Shown here piece after piece: positions 15,956-24,989 of a stretch of DNA of 34,214 nt; position 1 is the first letter of the stretch, and every line of letters begins with the position of its first letter. The position numbers were made by a program, and so were the translations under genes. The DNA is from a virus, in the IMG/VR virus record IMGVR_UViG_3300049893_000056, positions 1 through 34,214 of that record; one strand, given 5' to 3'. The notes under the pieces are model-generated. The model saw only the letters and a program-made list of their open reading frames with translations, did not search any database and had not been told where the DNA came from.

Positions 15956-16134
15956 TGGCAGAAAAATGGATTCAGAAAGCAATTAAACATCCAGGAGCTT
16001 TACACAAGCAACTAGGTGTTCCAGCAGGTCAAAAGATCCCAGCTAAAAAGTTAGCAGCAGCTGCAAAGAAACCAGGTAAACTTGGTCAACGTGCTAGATT
16101 AGCACAAACTCTAAAAGGCTTTAAAAAGAAATGA
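15955..16134 (+). CDS. conserved small basic phage protein, 59 residues
   Basis: 59 residues: MAEKWIQKAIKHPGALHKQL, then GVPAGQKIPAKKLAAAAKKP and GKLGQRARLAQTLKGFKKK. I recognise this pattern (WIQxAIKxPGALxKxLGVxAGxKIP and GQRARLAxTL) as one that recurs in many unrelated phages, but no function is assigned that I know of. Net charge is strongly positive. The ATGA overlap to the next gene and the TAATG overlap to the previous one indicate coupled translation. Confidence 0.75.
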   Translation: MAEKWIQKAIKHPGALHKQLGVPAGQKIPAKKLAAAAKKPGKLGQRARLAQTLKGFKKK

Positions 16135-16277
16135 AAAACGGTTTATACGCTAATATCCATGCTAAACGTGAAAGAATCAAAGCAGGTTCAGGTGAGAAAA
16201 TGCGTAAAGTAGGTACTAAAGGTGCTCCTACTGCAAAAGCGTTTAAACAAGCTGCTAAGACAGCTAGGAAGAAATAA
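16131..16277 (+). CDS. conserved small basic phage protein, 48 residues
   Basis: 48 residues: MKNGLYANIHAKRERIKAGS, then GEKMRKVGTKGAPTAKAFKQ and AAKTARKK. The pattern NGLYANIxAKxxRIxxGSGEKMR, followed by GAPTAxAFxxAAKTA, is a recurrent phage microprotein that often accompanies the WIQ-type protein just upstream. The pairing of the two is itself evidence that they are real. No function is known to me. ATGA and TAATG overlaps link it to both neighbours. Confidence 0.75.
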   Translation: MKNGLYANIHAKRERIKAGSGEKMRKVGTKGAPTAKAFKQAAKTARKK

Positions 16278-16489
16278 TGTTAAAATTTGAAACTCCTAAC
16301 GGAAAAGAAATAGAAATTTATAGATGTCCTACATCTGCTCAATATAGAATTAAGTTTACTACTGGTGGTGAGTTACCAGAACAACTTAGTGGTCTATATA
16401 CTGACAGCATTATTGCTCAGACAGATGTTTTACGTTATCTAGAAGAGAAAGAAGCAAAGAAAAAAGTTAAAGACACTAAGGACGAATAA
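16277..16489 (+). CDS. small conserved hypothetical protein
   Basis: 70 residues with a short beta part (MLKFETPNGKEIEIYRCPTS, IKFTTGGELPEQLSG) and a helical, charged C-terminus ending KEAKKKVKDTKDE. It differs from the four preceding microproteins in being mixed in charge. Family not recognised. It could be a small chaperone for the nozzle protein, whose ATG overlaps its stop (TAATG). That is inference from position only. Confidence 0.55.
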   Translation: MLKFETPNGKEIEIYRCPTSAQYRIKFTTGGELPEQLSGLYTDSIIAQTDVLRYLEEKEAKKKVKDTKDE

Positions 16490-18768
16490 TGGCCGTTGGT
16501 GGAGAGAAGTCGTATAAAACTTTTGTTAAAGGTCTTATTACTGAGGCTAGCGCCCTTACTTTCCCTGAAAATGCATCCTTAGATGAAAGCAACTTTGTAC
16601 TCAATCGTGATGGGTCTAGGTCTAGAAGATTAGGTGTAGACTATGAGAATGGGTATACTCTTAAATCTTCAGGCTTTACAGCAGCTCAATTAGCTTCAGG
16701 ACGTCAAGAGTTTTATTCTTGGCCTGCACCTGGAGGTGATAAAAATATTTCAATTGGTGTTATTCGAGTTAATGATAAACTTTGGTTTGTTGATGTTTTA
16801 ACTAGTTCTCCTAGTGCTAACTACTTAAATGGTGGTAATTCTATTACTATTTCTGGACTAGGATCTTCACCTGTAGATACAGCTGTTATTAATAATAAAT
16901 TAGTTTTAGTATCTGAAACACTTCCTTTACCTGTACTATTAACCTATGATAAAACTACTAAACTTGTATCTCAAACTACAATTAGTATCAATGTACGAGA
17001 TATCTGGGGTGTAGATGATGGTTTAGCAGTAGATAACAGACCTACAACTTTAAGTAATACTCATAGATATAATCTTAAGAATCAAGGTTGGTCTCGTAAA
17101 GTTCAATCTACTAATTCTACATATAATAGTACTGATGTTACTCAACCAGACTGTATAGATTATACAAAAACTGTTTTAACTTATTATCCTTCTAATTCAG
17201 ATTCATGGTCTAATGGTAAAAACACTAATCCTAGTGATAGTAACTATGAAAAATATGATCCCAATATTCTTGTTAAAAACTCAGTATCAAACTGGCAAGT
17301 TGCTAAAGGTAGTTTTGTAATTGATGCCTTTAATAGAGGTACAAGTAGAGCTTCTAAATCAGGAGTTAGTTCTGGATTACCTTTAGATAAAGAAAATGGA
17401 GCATTTAGTTCAGTAGCATCTTATGCTCAACGTTTATTTTACTCTGGAGTAACTTCTTCAATTACAAGTGGAGATACTAGATCTCCTAGTTATACTTCAT
17501 ACATTTTTTATACAGCTATTGTAACTAGTGATGAGAAACTAGGATTTTGTTATCAAGAAGCAGATCCTACAGATCCTAGAATTAATGATTTAGTATCTTC
17601 AGATGGTGGAACTATTCAGATTCCTGAGGCTACTCAAATTGTTAAGATCTCACCATCAAAAGCTTCATTATTAGTTTTTGCAGAAAATGGTGTATGGGAA
17701 CTATATGGTGATACTGGAGGATTTAATGCTACCTCTTATCAAGTAGGTAAAGTATCTACAAACGGAGTTAAGAATCCTAAATCTGTTGTTAACGTTAATG
17801 GTAACTTTGTATACTGGTCTAACGCTGGTATCTATATTTTAACTCCAGATCCTGTATCTGGACGTTTTAAAGCAGAGTCTTTATCATTACAAACAATTCA
17901 AACTTTATATTTAAACATTCCTGACCTTGCTAAAATTAACTGTAAAGGTTTCTATGATGAAAAAGAGAATAGAGTTCGTTGGTTATATAATGATACTGAT
18001 ACTTATTCTACAACAAACTATATAAATAAATATAATAGAGAATTAGTTTTAGACTTAACTTTAAAAGCTTTTTATACAAACTCTATTTCAAGTTTAGCAA
18101 CTAATTCACCTTGGATAGCTGATTATGTTAATATTCCTGGATACTCAGTATCTCAATTAGACTCGACAGTCACATCTGGTACTGATGATGTTATAGTAAC
18201 TGATGGAAGTACTGTGGTAATTACTGAAGATGTTTTGATTAATCGCTTGTCATTATTTAGTTTCTTAACATTTACAGGAACATCTTTTACAATAAGTAAG
18301 TATTCAAACTCTAACTTTGTAGATTGGCAAACAGCTGGTTCTGGTACAGGTGCAGATTACTCTAGCTATCTAGTTACAGGTTATGAACTCTATACTGATA
18401 TCATGAGACGTAAACAGGTTCCTTATATATTCTTCTATTTCATAAGAACTGAAGATGGTTTTTCAGATGTAGGAGGTACTCTTCAAATAGATAAACCTTC
18501 GTCTTGTTTAGTACAAGCCCAGTGGAATTGGACTAACTCAGCTGCTAGTGGTAAATGGGGAACACAGTTCCAAGCTTATAGATTAACTCGTAACTATATA
18601 CCATCAGGTAGTTCTGACGACTTTGATTATGGTGAACATGTAATTGTAACTAAGAATAAACTACGAGGATCTGGTAAGAGTCTATCTTTAAAGATTCAAT
18701 CTGAAGCAGGTAAAGATATGAAGATCTTAGGTTGGGCTGAGGTAGCTACTGCAACATCTAAGCCTTAA
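16489..18768 (+). CDS. tail tubular protein B / nozzle (gp12-like)
   Basis: 759 residues, close to T7 gp12 size. The start shows KTFVKGLITEASALTFPENA, then SLDESNFVLNRDGSRSRRLG, the 'GL-TEAs-L-FPE-as--e-NF-l--dGs--rRlG' signature of gp12-like tail nozzles. A later SLLVFAENGVWELYGDTGG near 391-409 and FVYWSNAGIYILTPD near 440-455 are also typical of this beta-propeller family. It forms the distal tail through which DNA leaves. It follows the microprotein cluster with a TAATG overlap and is followed by one more at 18768. Confidence 0.88.
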   Translation: MAVGGEKSYKTFVKGLITEASALTFPENASLDESNFVLNRDGSRSRRLGVDYENGYTLKSSGFTAAQLASGRQEFYSWPAPGGDKNISIGVIRVNDKLWFVDVLTSSPSANYLNGGNSITISGLGSSPVDTAVINNKLVLVSETLPLPVLLTYDKTTKLVSQTTISINVRDIWGVDDGLAVDNRPTTLSNTHRYNLKNQGWSRKVQSTNSTYNSTDVTQPDCIDYTKTVLTYYPSNSDSWSNGKNTNPSDSNYEKYDPNILVKNSVSNWQVAKGSFVIDAFNRGTSRASKSGVSSGLPLDKENGAFSSVASYAQRLFYSGVTSSITSGDTRSPSYTSYIFYTAIVTSDEKLGFCYQEADPTDPRINDLVSSDGGTIQIPEATQIVKISPSKASLLVFAENGVWELYGDTGGFNATSYQVGKVSTNGVKNPKSVVNVNGNFVYWSNAGIYILTPDPVSGRFKAESLSLQTIQTLYLNIPDLAKINCKGFYDEKENRVRWLYNDTDTYSTTNYINKYNRELVLDLTLKAFYTNSISSLATNSPWIADYVNIPGYSVSQLDSTVTSGTDDVIVTDGSTVVITEDVLINRLSLFSFLTFTGTSFTISKYSNSNFVDWQTAGSGTGADYSSYLVTGYELYTDIMRRKQVPYIFFYFIRTEDGFSDVGGTLQIDKPSSCLVQAQWNWTNSAASGKWGTQFQAYRLTRNYIPSGSSDDFDYGEHVIVTKNKLRGSGKSLSLKIQSEAGKDMKILGWAEVATATSKP

Positions 18769-19100
18769 TGTCAAATTCAAGTATTAAAACCCTCTATGAA
18801 GAACCTAGAGGTAATATAGGTATAAGTTATAATTATTTCTTAAAGTCTTATGAACTACATATCAACATACCGATTTGGGGAAACTCTATAGCAGAGAAAG
18901 TAAATCAAGTTAGAGAGTGTAAAAAGATCTTTGAAGAAATTAAAACAGCATTAAAAAATGCAGGAATTAAATCTGTTGTTGGGTTAGCTAGAACTGGTAA
19001 AGAAGCAAAGTTTGATATGATGTTTGGTTTTACATATACTGGGTATACGGCTCATACAGTAGATGGAATAGAAAAAGCAATTTTATATTTGGAGTTATAA
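18768..19100 (+). CDS. small protein, possible GNAT-like remnant or fold
   Basis: 110 residues. The second half (GLARTGKEAKFDMMFGFTYT, then GYTAHTVDGIEKAILYLEL) resembles the C-terminal half of GNAT acetyltransferases, where a 'KF-x-x-x-FGF-x-x-x-GY' turn precedes the last strand. The acetyl-CoA pyrophosphate loop (Q/R-x-x-G-x-G/A) is not visible, so an active enzyme is doubtful. Acetyltransferase-like proteins often lie here in podovirus genomes, in the gp13 position between nozzle and internal proteins. A virion-morphogenesis role is the best guess. Confidence 0.4.
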   Translation: MSNSSIKTLYEEPRGNIGISYNYFLKSYELHINIPIWGNSIAEKVNQVRECKKIFEEIKTALKNAGIKSVVGLARTGKEAKFDMMFGFTYTGYTAHTVDGIEKAILYLEL

Positions 19101-19101
19101 T

Positions 19102-19686
19102 ATGAAACATAAAAATACAAGAAAAGTTGGATATGGTCCTGTTGGAGAAGCTCTAAAAGTTATTACATCTAATCCATATTTTATAGCTGCTTCTTTAGCA
19201 TTTCAAGGATTTAGTATGTTAGAATCTATGGATGCTGGAGATGATGCAGCTGAAGCACAAAGAAAAGCTGCAGAGTTACAACGTCGTCAAAATGAAGCTG
19301 AGGCAGCTAAACAAAGAATTCAGATTGAGCGTGAAGCTCGTATTAAACGTTCTAATGTTTTAACTGCAGGAGCTGCTACTGGTGTTTCAGATTCTTCTTC
19401 TGTTGAATCTTCTATTGGTAGTATTAATACTGCAGCTGTTGAAAACGTATCTACTGTTAATACAAAACTTGGATTTGCCACAGCTATTGGTCAAGCACAA
19501 TCAGACTATTATCAAGCCGCAGCAGATGCTTCTTTCTGGAAATCTATCGCTGGTGTTCCAAATATGTTAACTTCTGCAGCAAGTATGTTTAAGACTCCTG
19601 AAGCACCTTCTACACCAGCTCCTAACTTTGCTCCAATTAAACCATCTTCATGGCAAGCTCCTAATCCTTTTAGTAGCATTGGATAA
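19102..19686 (+). CDS. internal virion protein B (gp14-like)
   Basis: 194 residues, the size of T7 gp14. There is a hydrophobic stretch near 23-40 (SNPYFIAASLAFQGFSML), then a long Ala/Glu/Gln/Arg coiled coil near 48-78, Ser/Ala/Gly-rich helices, and a Pro/Ser-rich C-terminal tail. This layout is the hallmark of gp14-like ejection proteins that insert into the outer membrane during DNA entry. Position after the nozzle and before two large ejection proteins fits exactly. Confidence 0.8.
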   Translation: MKHKNTRKVGYGPVGEALKVITSNPYFIAASLAFQGFSMLESMDAGDDAAEAQRKAAELQRRQNEAEAAKQRIQIEREARIKRSNVLTAGAATGVSDSSSVESSIGSINTAAVENVSTVNTKLGFATAIGQAQSDYYQAAADASFWKSIAGVPNMLTSAASMFKTPEAPSTPAPNFAPIKPSSWQAPNPFSSIG

Positions 19687-19691
19687 TATAC

Positions 19692-22600
19692 ATGGAACTA
19701 AACACTTTAGTTACTGAACCAGATTACTCTTTATTAAATAATGAGTTCTCTCTTCCTGAGATTCCTCAGGATAATCCTCCTATTCGTCCTAAAGATGCAT
19801 ATGAGGATGCGTTCTACGCTGTTAATCCTGGAGCTAAGGATCCTATTAGTGAGACTGCTAAAGCAGCTGAAGATCTTATTAACAAAGGTTCTTCTGATGC
19901 TGTTGATTATGCAAAGACTAAATGGGCAGCAGAACAAGATCAAGTAACTAAAAAGGTTATTGGTGATATAATCCAAGATGAGTCTATTGATAAGATGGAG
20001 AAATTCCGTATCTTAACTCAGTACTCTACTGGTGGATATGTATCTCAAAGTTTAAAAGATAAGTACATTCAAAAAGTAGCAGTCATGCCTACAGATCATA
20101 CTGTAGAAGATCGTAAGTCTCAAGATAATAATATTGATGTTTTACCTCAAAAATTAGAACTCTCTATTAATCAAAAGCAAGATAAAGTTATAAACAACTT
20201 AGCTGAGGATATTACTAATAAAGTAGTTAAACAGTCTTCACAAGTTGACTTTAAAAATGCAGATTCAGTAAGAGCATTTACTAGTCAAAGTTTAGACCTA
20301 TTAAAGAATACCATTTTAGATGGTGTTAGGTTTGGTATAGAAAACTTCCATAAAAGAGGTTTAGATGCTGCTGGTGAATCTATTGCTTTTGAAAAGATGC
20401 TAGCTAGTACTCCTGAATGGATTGAAGATTTAACCTTAAGAACTACAGGATACCTTGCACAAGGTTTGACAGGTAAAGTACCAACCATGAAAGAAGCTTC
20501 GGCTTTAAGTAAACAAATTCAAAAAGATGGTGCTCCAGGTTCTTGGATATCTAAAACTTTAAATTCATATATAGACTTACAACTTAAAGATCCTGAAGTT
20601 AAGAAAGCTTATGATGAAGCTCTAGTTACAAAAGGTTTTACAAAACTTGCTGATAAAGTAACAGCTTTAGGGGAAGCTGTAGAAAAGAAATCTGATGGTG
20701 CTGTATCTAAAGAAGCTGTACAATATGGTGCAGATCTCTTAATGTTATTTTCTCCTCACCTTATTGGTAAGGGTTATCGTGTTATTAAGAAAGCTTATCA
20801 AGATAGAATGCCTAGAGAAGGTGAAGTTCTTCCTCCAGAAGATCAAGGTCCAGCAGGCCCAGCTTTAGATTCTGCTCCTAATGAACCAATTGAAGGAGAG
20901 TTTGAAGTTATCTATGATCCTATTACTGGATCTGAAATTCAAGTAGCTAGAACTCAACGTTCAGCTAATTCTGAACGCTCAACTCCTACTACAGTTACTA
21001 TGGATTCTGAAGGAGCTCTTGTTCCTACAGAACCTTCTATAGATTTAGGTATTACTCCTGATAGCCCTTTAGATGTAACTAATCAAGCTAATCCTGTAAC
21101 TGGCGGTGATATGGCTGTAATGGCTATAACTGATCAGACAGGACGTGTAGCTGAAACTTTAGGTACCGATCCAGCATCTATATTTTTTAGTTCTGTTCTT
21201 CCAAGTCTTGAAAGACGTTATGGTGATCTTAGAAATAATCCAGACCTAAGAGCTAGACTCAGAGCTTTAGAAACAGATCTACAAAGTCAAATTGAATATG
21301 GTAGATTTGATCCTAATGCTTTAAACATCTATGAATACTATGGTGATAAGTTGGCTATTGATCGTGTAATCAATGAGCAAAACTTACCTTACCTACGTTT
21401 AAATGAGTCTTTAGTAAATCATAATAACTTCTCATTAACAGGTTCATTTTTATTTGGACGTAATGAAAACTACTTCTTTAGTACCAAAGAACAAGTAGAA
21501 GCTGCCTATAATAATATAGTAAACTCTCTAGAGATACCTCCAGGTGCTTCATCTAAGATTCAAGTTCTTGATAGAAAAACAGGTAAACTCTATTCATTTA
21601 GTGAGTTTATGGCTAATGAGTCATTCAATGTTCCTGATACTTTAGTTCCTACCGAAGCTCATGACTTTGCTATTCAATGGGATTTTAATAAACAATATGA
21701 TGCTCTAGCTTCATTTGTAGATGGTCTAGAACAACATCAAGTTAAACTTCACAAGTATCTTGGAGGTCTTGATGTAACAAATCTTGCTATGAAGAAGTTC
21801 TTCTCTGAGAATGTGTTCTGGACAAATCAATTCCCAACGTTTGTTCAAAAAGGTTTTGCACGAGATGCTGAAAGAGCTGCCTTTATTTCATCTAAAGCTC
21901 TACTCGCTGCTCAAAAGATTATTGCTGGATCTAAGAATCCTAAACTATTAAATCAGTTAATCATCTATCAAAATGATCATGGTAAACCTTTATTAGAACT
22001 ACATGAGATTGCTTCTCTATACCCAGAAACAACAGTTAAACAAAGACGTCAACTCTTTGATGAACTAGCTCAATTTAGAGTTTTAAATACTCATTTCTAT
22101 AATATGGCTAATATAGTTGAGCGTTATTCTCTAACTCAAAAGGGCTTTACATCTTCTATATATAGAAATAAAAAGTATATGGGAGCTGTTGCTGAAGAAT
22201 TTAAACTAGAAGTAGAAGGTAAAGGCCTACCTAAATATGTTTATGATTTAGATACAAAGACTATTGTACCACTTAAACTATGGCAAGGTAATCCTAAACC
22301 TCATGGTCAATGGTCTATTGATGGTAAACAAATTGTCCAACTTGAGAAACCTATAGAGTCTACTATTGATCATAGCATTTGGGCTAATGATATAGATGGA
22401 TCTTTAATCCCTGATCAACCTGGCAGAGCTCATGTAATGCTCAACTATGCATTAGTTGGTACTAAGAATAGAGTTCGTCCTTCTCTACCTAATGAAGTAT
22501 TACCTAATATTCCAGGCCATGCTCCTATACTAAATAAAGGCCAGTATATAGTAATGCTTGAACCTAAAGAACTTTCTGTAGATGGTTATCCTATTCCAGA

Positions 22601-24989
22601 TGATAAAGCTCATCAATCTACTAGAGTACATTATAGAAAAGCTGTAGCTATAGCTCAAAGTAAAAAAGAATTAAAAGCTTTAAAAATTGAACTAGAAGAT
22701 AGATTTGGTAGTCAATATAAAGTTCTTGAAAGAGAATCAACAGATAGTAATAAAGATTTAAAAGATCGTTTAACGATTCATAAAGAGAATCTAGCTCGAG
22801 CAAAAGTTCGTGGACAACCTTTAGTTGGGTTACATGGTGTAAGACCTCCTATTGAGGAACCACTACTTGCGGCTATTGAAAGCTATAAGCATGCTGTTAG
22901 ATCTTATTCTATTAAAGATATTGATTATGCTTTACAAAAACAATTCTTAAAAGAGTATGGTCATTTAGTTCCTAGTGGTGAGTTTCCAGCTACAGAAGCT
23001 GATATTGCTGATAATCCAAGTTTTTCTAAAGCAGAACGTTTAACTAGAAGTAAAGCTGTAGCTTTATTTAGATATAGACAAAACTTAGAATCTTTAGGTA
23101 AGTGGGATGGTTTAGATTCAGCTTATCAAACAGTACTTCATAGTATTGCTGATGTTTTAGAGAATGTTAATGTTCCACCAGCTATATTAAGAGATCTAGG
23201 TAACAAAGGTATTTCTCCAGCACAAGCTGCTAGACATTTAACATCTACACTTTTAATTACTCTTAATCCAGCTAAACAGTACTTTGTTCAAACATCACAA
23301 TCTTTAATAGCTTATGGTATGCAAGCTTTTGGGCTTCAAGGTAAGACTCTTGCTAAACAAGGAGCAATTGCTAATACTATATTAGTAGATGTGTTGTTAA
23401 GTACTTATGCTAAACCATATGAAGCAGGTATTAATACCTTAGCAAAACGAGCAGTTTCTTGGGGAATTACTGAAGCTGAGTATAATATTCTTCGTGAAGA
23501 CTTTAAAACTTTAATTCCTGCCGCTAATTTAAACTTATTGGTATCAGAGTTTATTGGGGATGCTACTAAAAAATTAGATCCAACTATGGCTGAAAAATTA
23601 GTAGGTGGTGTAAAAGCACCTATTACAGGTATAACTACTTTGGCTAGAAAGTATGGTTTTAACGCAGCAGAACTTATTAATAGACTTAATCTATATTTAT
23701 TTGCTATTCAAGATTTTAAAGCTAAGAATCCAGGAGTAGACTGGACATTACCAGCTACAAGAGAACATCTTATGTATGAGTCTTGGAGACTTGCTCAAGG
23801 TATGTCTAAAGCAGGTTCTTATAAGTGGCAAACTGAGGGACTAGGATCCTTTATATTACAATTCTTTGCTAACGGGTTTAAATCTTGGATGAGTTTATTA
23901 GTAAAAGATTCTAACTTATATACTCCTAAACAGAACGCTGCTTCTTTTGGAGTTATGTTAGCCTTATTTGGAACAGGTACTATTTATGCTACACAATGGT
24001 TATATGATAAACTTGAAGAAAGTTTAAGTAATAACGAAGTTGAAATCAGTAAACTAGTTGACTATAAAAAACTTCAAGATAACCTTAAGACTATTTCTAA
24101 GGGAGTAGTTAATAATCTTTATAACCAAGTAACTAGAGATGTAACAAATTCTAAAGAATCAAATATTGATTTCTCTAGTCAAATTAGTCCATTAAACATG
24201 AGACCTATAGATACACTTAAAAACGTATATTATGCTGTATCTTTAAATGAAGATCATAGACCCAGATTCCCAGTTACAAATGGTATAGATATATTTAGTA
24301 ATATCTTTAGAGAACTTAATGATTTTTATAGTGTTAAGAAATTTGGAAATGAAGACGTAAGAGATAAAGCTTTATCAAACTTAATCTATGGTTTAAGTTC
24401 TGAAGTTAAAGGTTGGAGTAATATTCAAAAAGCAATTGTTGCTTGGACTCTAGAAGACTTAGTTGATAAGAATGGTAATAAGTATGGTTTACATTTAACT
24501 AAAGCTGATGCTGCCGGGTTAGCTTTTGGATTCCCTCCTAAAGAACAAGAGAAGATTATCCAACAACTTATGGCTCAAGGGGATGAGACTAAAGTAGTCA
24601 GAGATATGGCAAGTAGCTGGCATGCTTATATTATGAGGGGTTCTGTTACGGAAGATCCAAATAGTTTTAATTCTAGATCATTCCGTATGAAAGAGTATGA
24701 AGCTTTTAAAACAGGAGCTGAAGAAAGTAAGAAATGGTCTTCTGATCAGTTAGCTAAACTTGATAAAGAGTTCCAAAGACTTGATGCTCGTTCTCAACAA
24801 ACTTTAGCTGATTCTGTATTTAACTATGTAGTGAATAATCACACAGCTACAGAACAAAATACCGTAATTGAAGCAACTAAACAAGTAAGAAAATGGATAA
24901 CAGATAACTCTGTTAACATTTCTACTGAAGGTCGTAAACTTATAGAAAATACATTAGACTTAATTAAAGGAAGAGATAATGGCAACTGA
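19692..24989 (+). CDS. giant internal virion (ejection) protein, gp16-like
   Basis: 1765 residues, larger than T7 gp16 (about 1320). It is soluble and highly helical, with an acidic Pro-rich linker near 380-415 (LPPEDQGPAGPALDSAPNEP). A hydrophobic pair near residues 1388-1440 (FILQFFANGFKSWMSLLVK and FGVMLALFGTGTIYATQWLY) could span or touch the membrane. No lysozyme/SLT domain is visible in it; that function is a separate gene at 26923. Like T7 gp16 it should be ejected to form the trans-envelope channel. The 3' end overlaps the next gene by 11 bases. Confidence 0.75.
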   Translation: MELNTLVTEPDYSLLNNEFSLPEIPQDNPPIRPKDAYEDAFYAVNPGAKDPISETAKAAEDLINKGSSDAVDYAKTKWAAEQDQVTKKVIGDIIQDESIDKMEKFRILTQYSTGGYVSQSLKDKYIQKVAVMPTDHTVEDRKSQDNNIDVLPQKLELSINQKQDKVINNLAEDITNKVVKQSSQVDFKNADSVRAFTSQSLDLLKNTILDGVRFGIENFHKRGLDAAGESIAFEKMLASTPEWIEDLTLRTTGYLAQGLTGKVPTMKEASALSKQIQKDGAPGSWISKTLNSYIDLQLKDPEVKKAYDEALVTKGFTKLADKVTALGEAVEKKSDGAVSKEAVQYGADLLMLFSPHLIGKGYRVIKKAYQDRMPREGEVLPPEDQGPAGPALDSAPNEPIEGEFEVIYDPITGSEIQVARTQRSANSERSTPTTVTMDSEGALVPTEPSIDLGITPDSPLDVTNQANPVTGGDMAVMAITDQTGRVAETLGTDPASIFFSSVLPSLERRYGDLRNNPDLRARLRALETDLQSQIEYGRFDPNALNIYEYYGDKLAIDRVINEQNLPYLRLNESLVNHNNFSLTGSFLFGRNENYFFSTKEQVEAAYNNIVNSLEIPPGASSKIQVLDRKTGKLYSFSEFMANESFNVPDTLVPTEAHDFAIQWDFNKQYDALASFVDGLEQHQVKLHKYLGGLDVTNLAMKKFFSENVFWTNQFPTFVQKGFARDAERAAFISSKALLAAQKIIAGSKNPKLLNQLIIYQNDHGKPLLELHEIASLYPETTVKQRRQLFDELAQFRVLNTHFYNMANIVERYSLTQKGFTSSIYRNKKYMGAVAEEFKLEVEGKGLPKYVYDLDTKTIVPLKLWQGNPKPHGQWSIDGKQIVQLEKPIESTIDHSIWANDIDGSLIPDQPGRAHVMLNYALVGTKNRVRPSLPNEVLPNIPGHAPILNKGQYIVMLEPKELSVDGYPIPDDKAHQSTRVHYRKAVAIAQSKKELKALKIELEDRFGSQYKVLERESTDSNKDLKDRLTIHKENLARAKVRGQPLVGLHGVRPPIEEPLLAAIESYKHAVRSYSIKDIDYALQKQFLKEYGHLVPSGEFPATEADIADNPSFSKAERLTRSKAVALFRYRQNLESLGKWDGLDSAYQTVLHSIADVLENVNVPPAILRDLGNKGISPAQAARHLTSTLLITLNPAKQYFVQTSQSLIAYGMQAFGLQGKTLAKQGAIANTILVDVLLSTYAKPYEAGINTLAKRAVSWGITEAEYNILREDFKTLIPAANLNLLVSEFIGDATKKLDPTMAEKLVGGVKAPITGITTLARKYGFNAAELINRLNLYLFAIQDFKAKNPGVDWTLPATREHLMYESWRLAQGMSKAGSYKWQTEGLGSFILQFFANGFKSWMSLLVKDSNLYTPKQNAASFGVMLALFGTGTIYATQWLYDKLEESLSNNEVEISKLVDYKKLQDNLKTISKGVVNNLYNQVTRDVTNSKESNIDFSSQISPLNMRPIDTLKNVYYAVSLNEDHRPRFPVTNGIDIFSNIFRELNDFYSVKKFGNEDVRDKALSNLIYGLSSEVKGWSNIQKAIVAWTLEDLVDKNGNKYGLHLTKADAAGLAFGFPPKEQEKIIQQLMAQGDETKVVRDMASSWHAYIMRGSVTEDPNSFNSRSFRMKEYEAFKTGAEESKKWSSDQLAKLDKEFQRLDARSQQTLADSVFNYVVNNHTATEQNTVIEATKQVRKWITDNSVNISTEGRKLIENTLDLIKGRDNGN

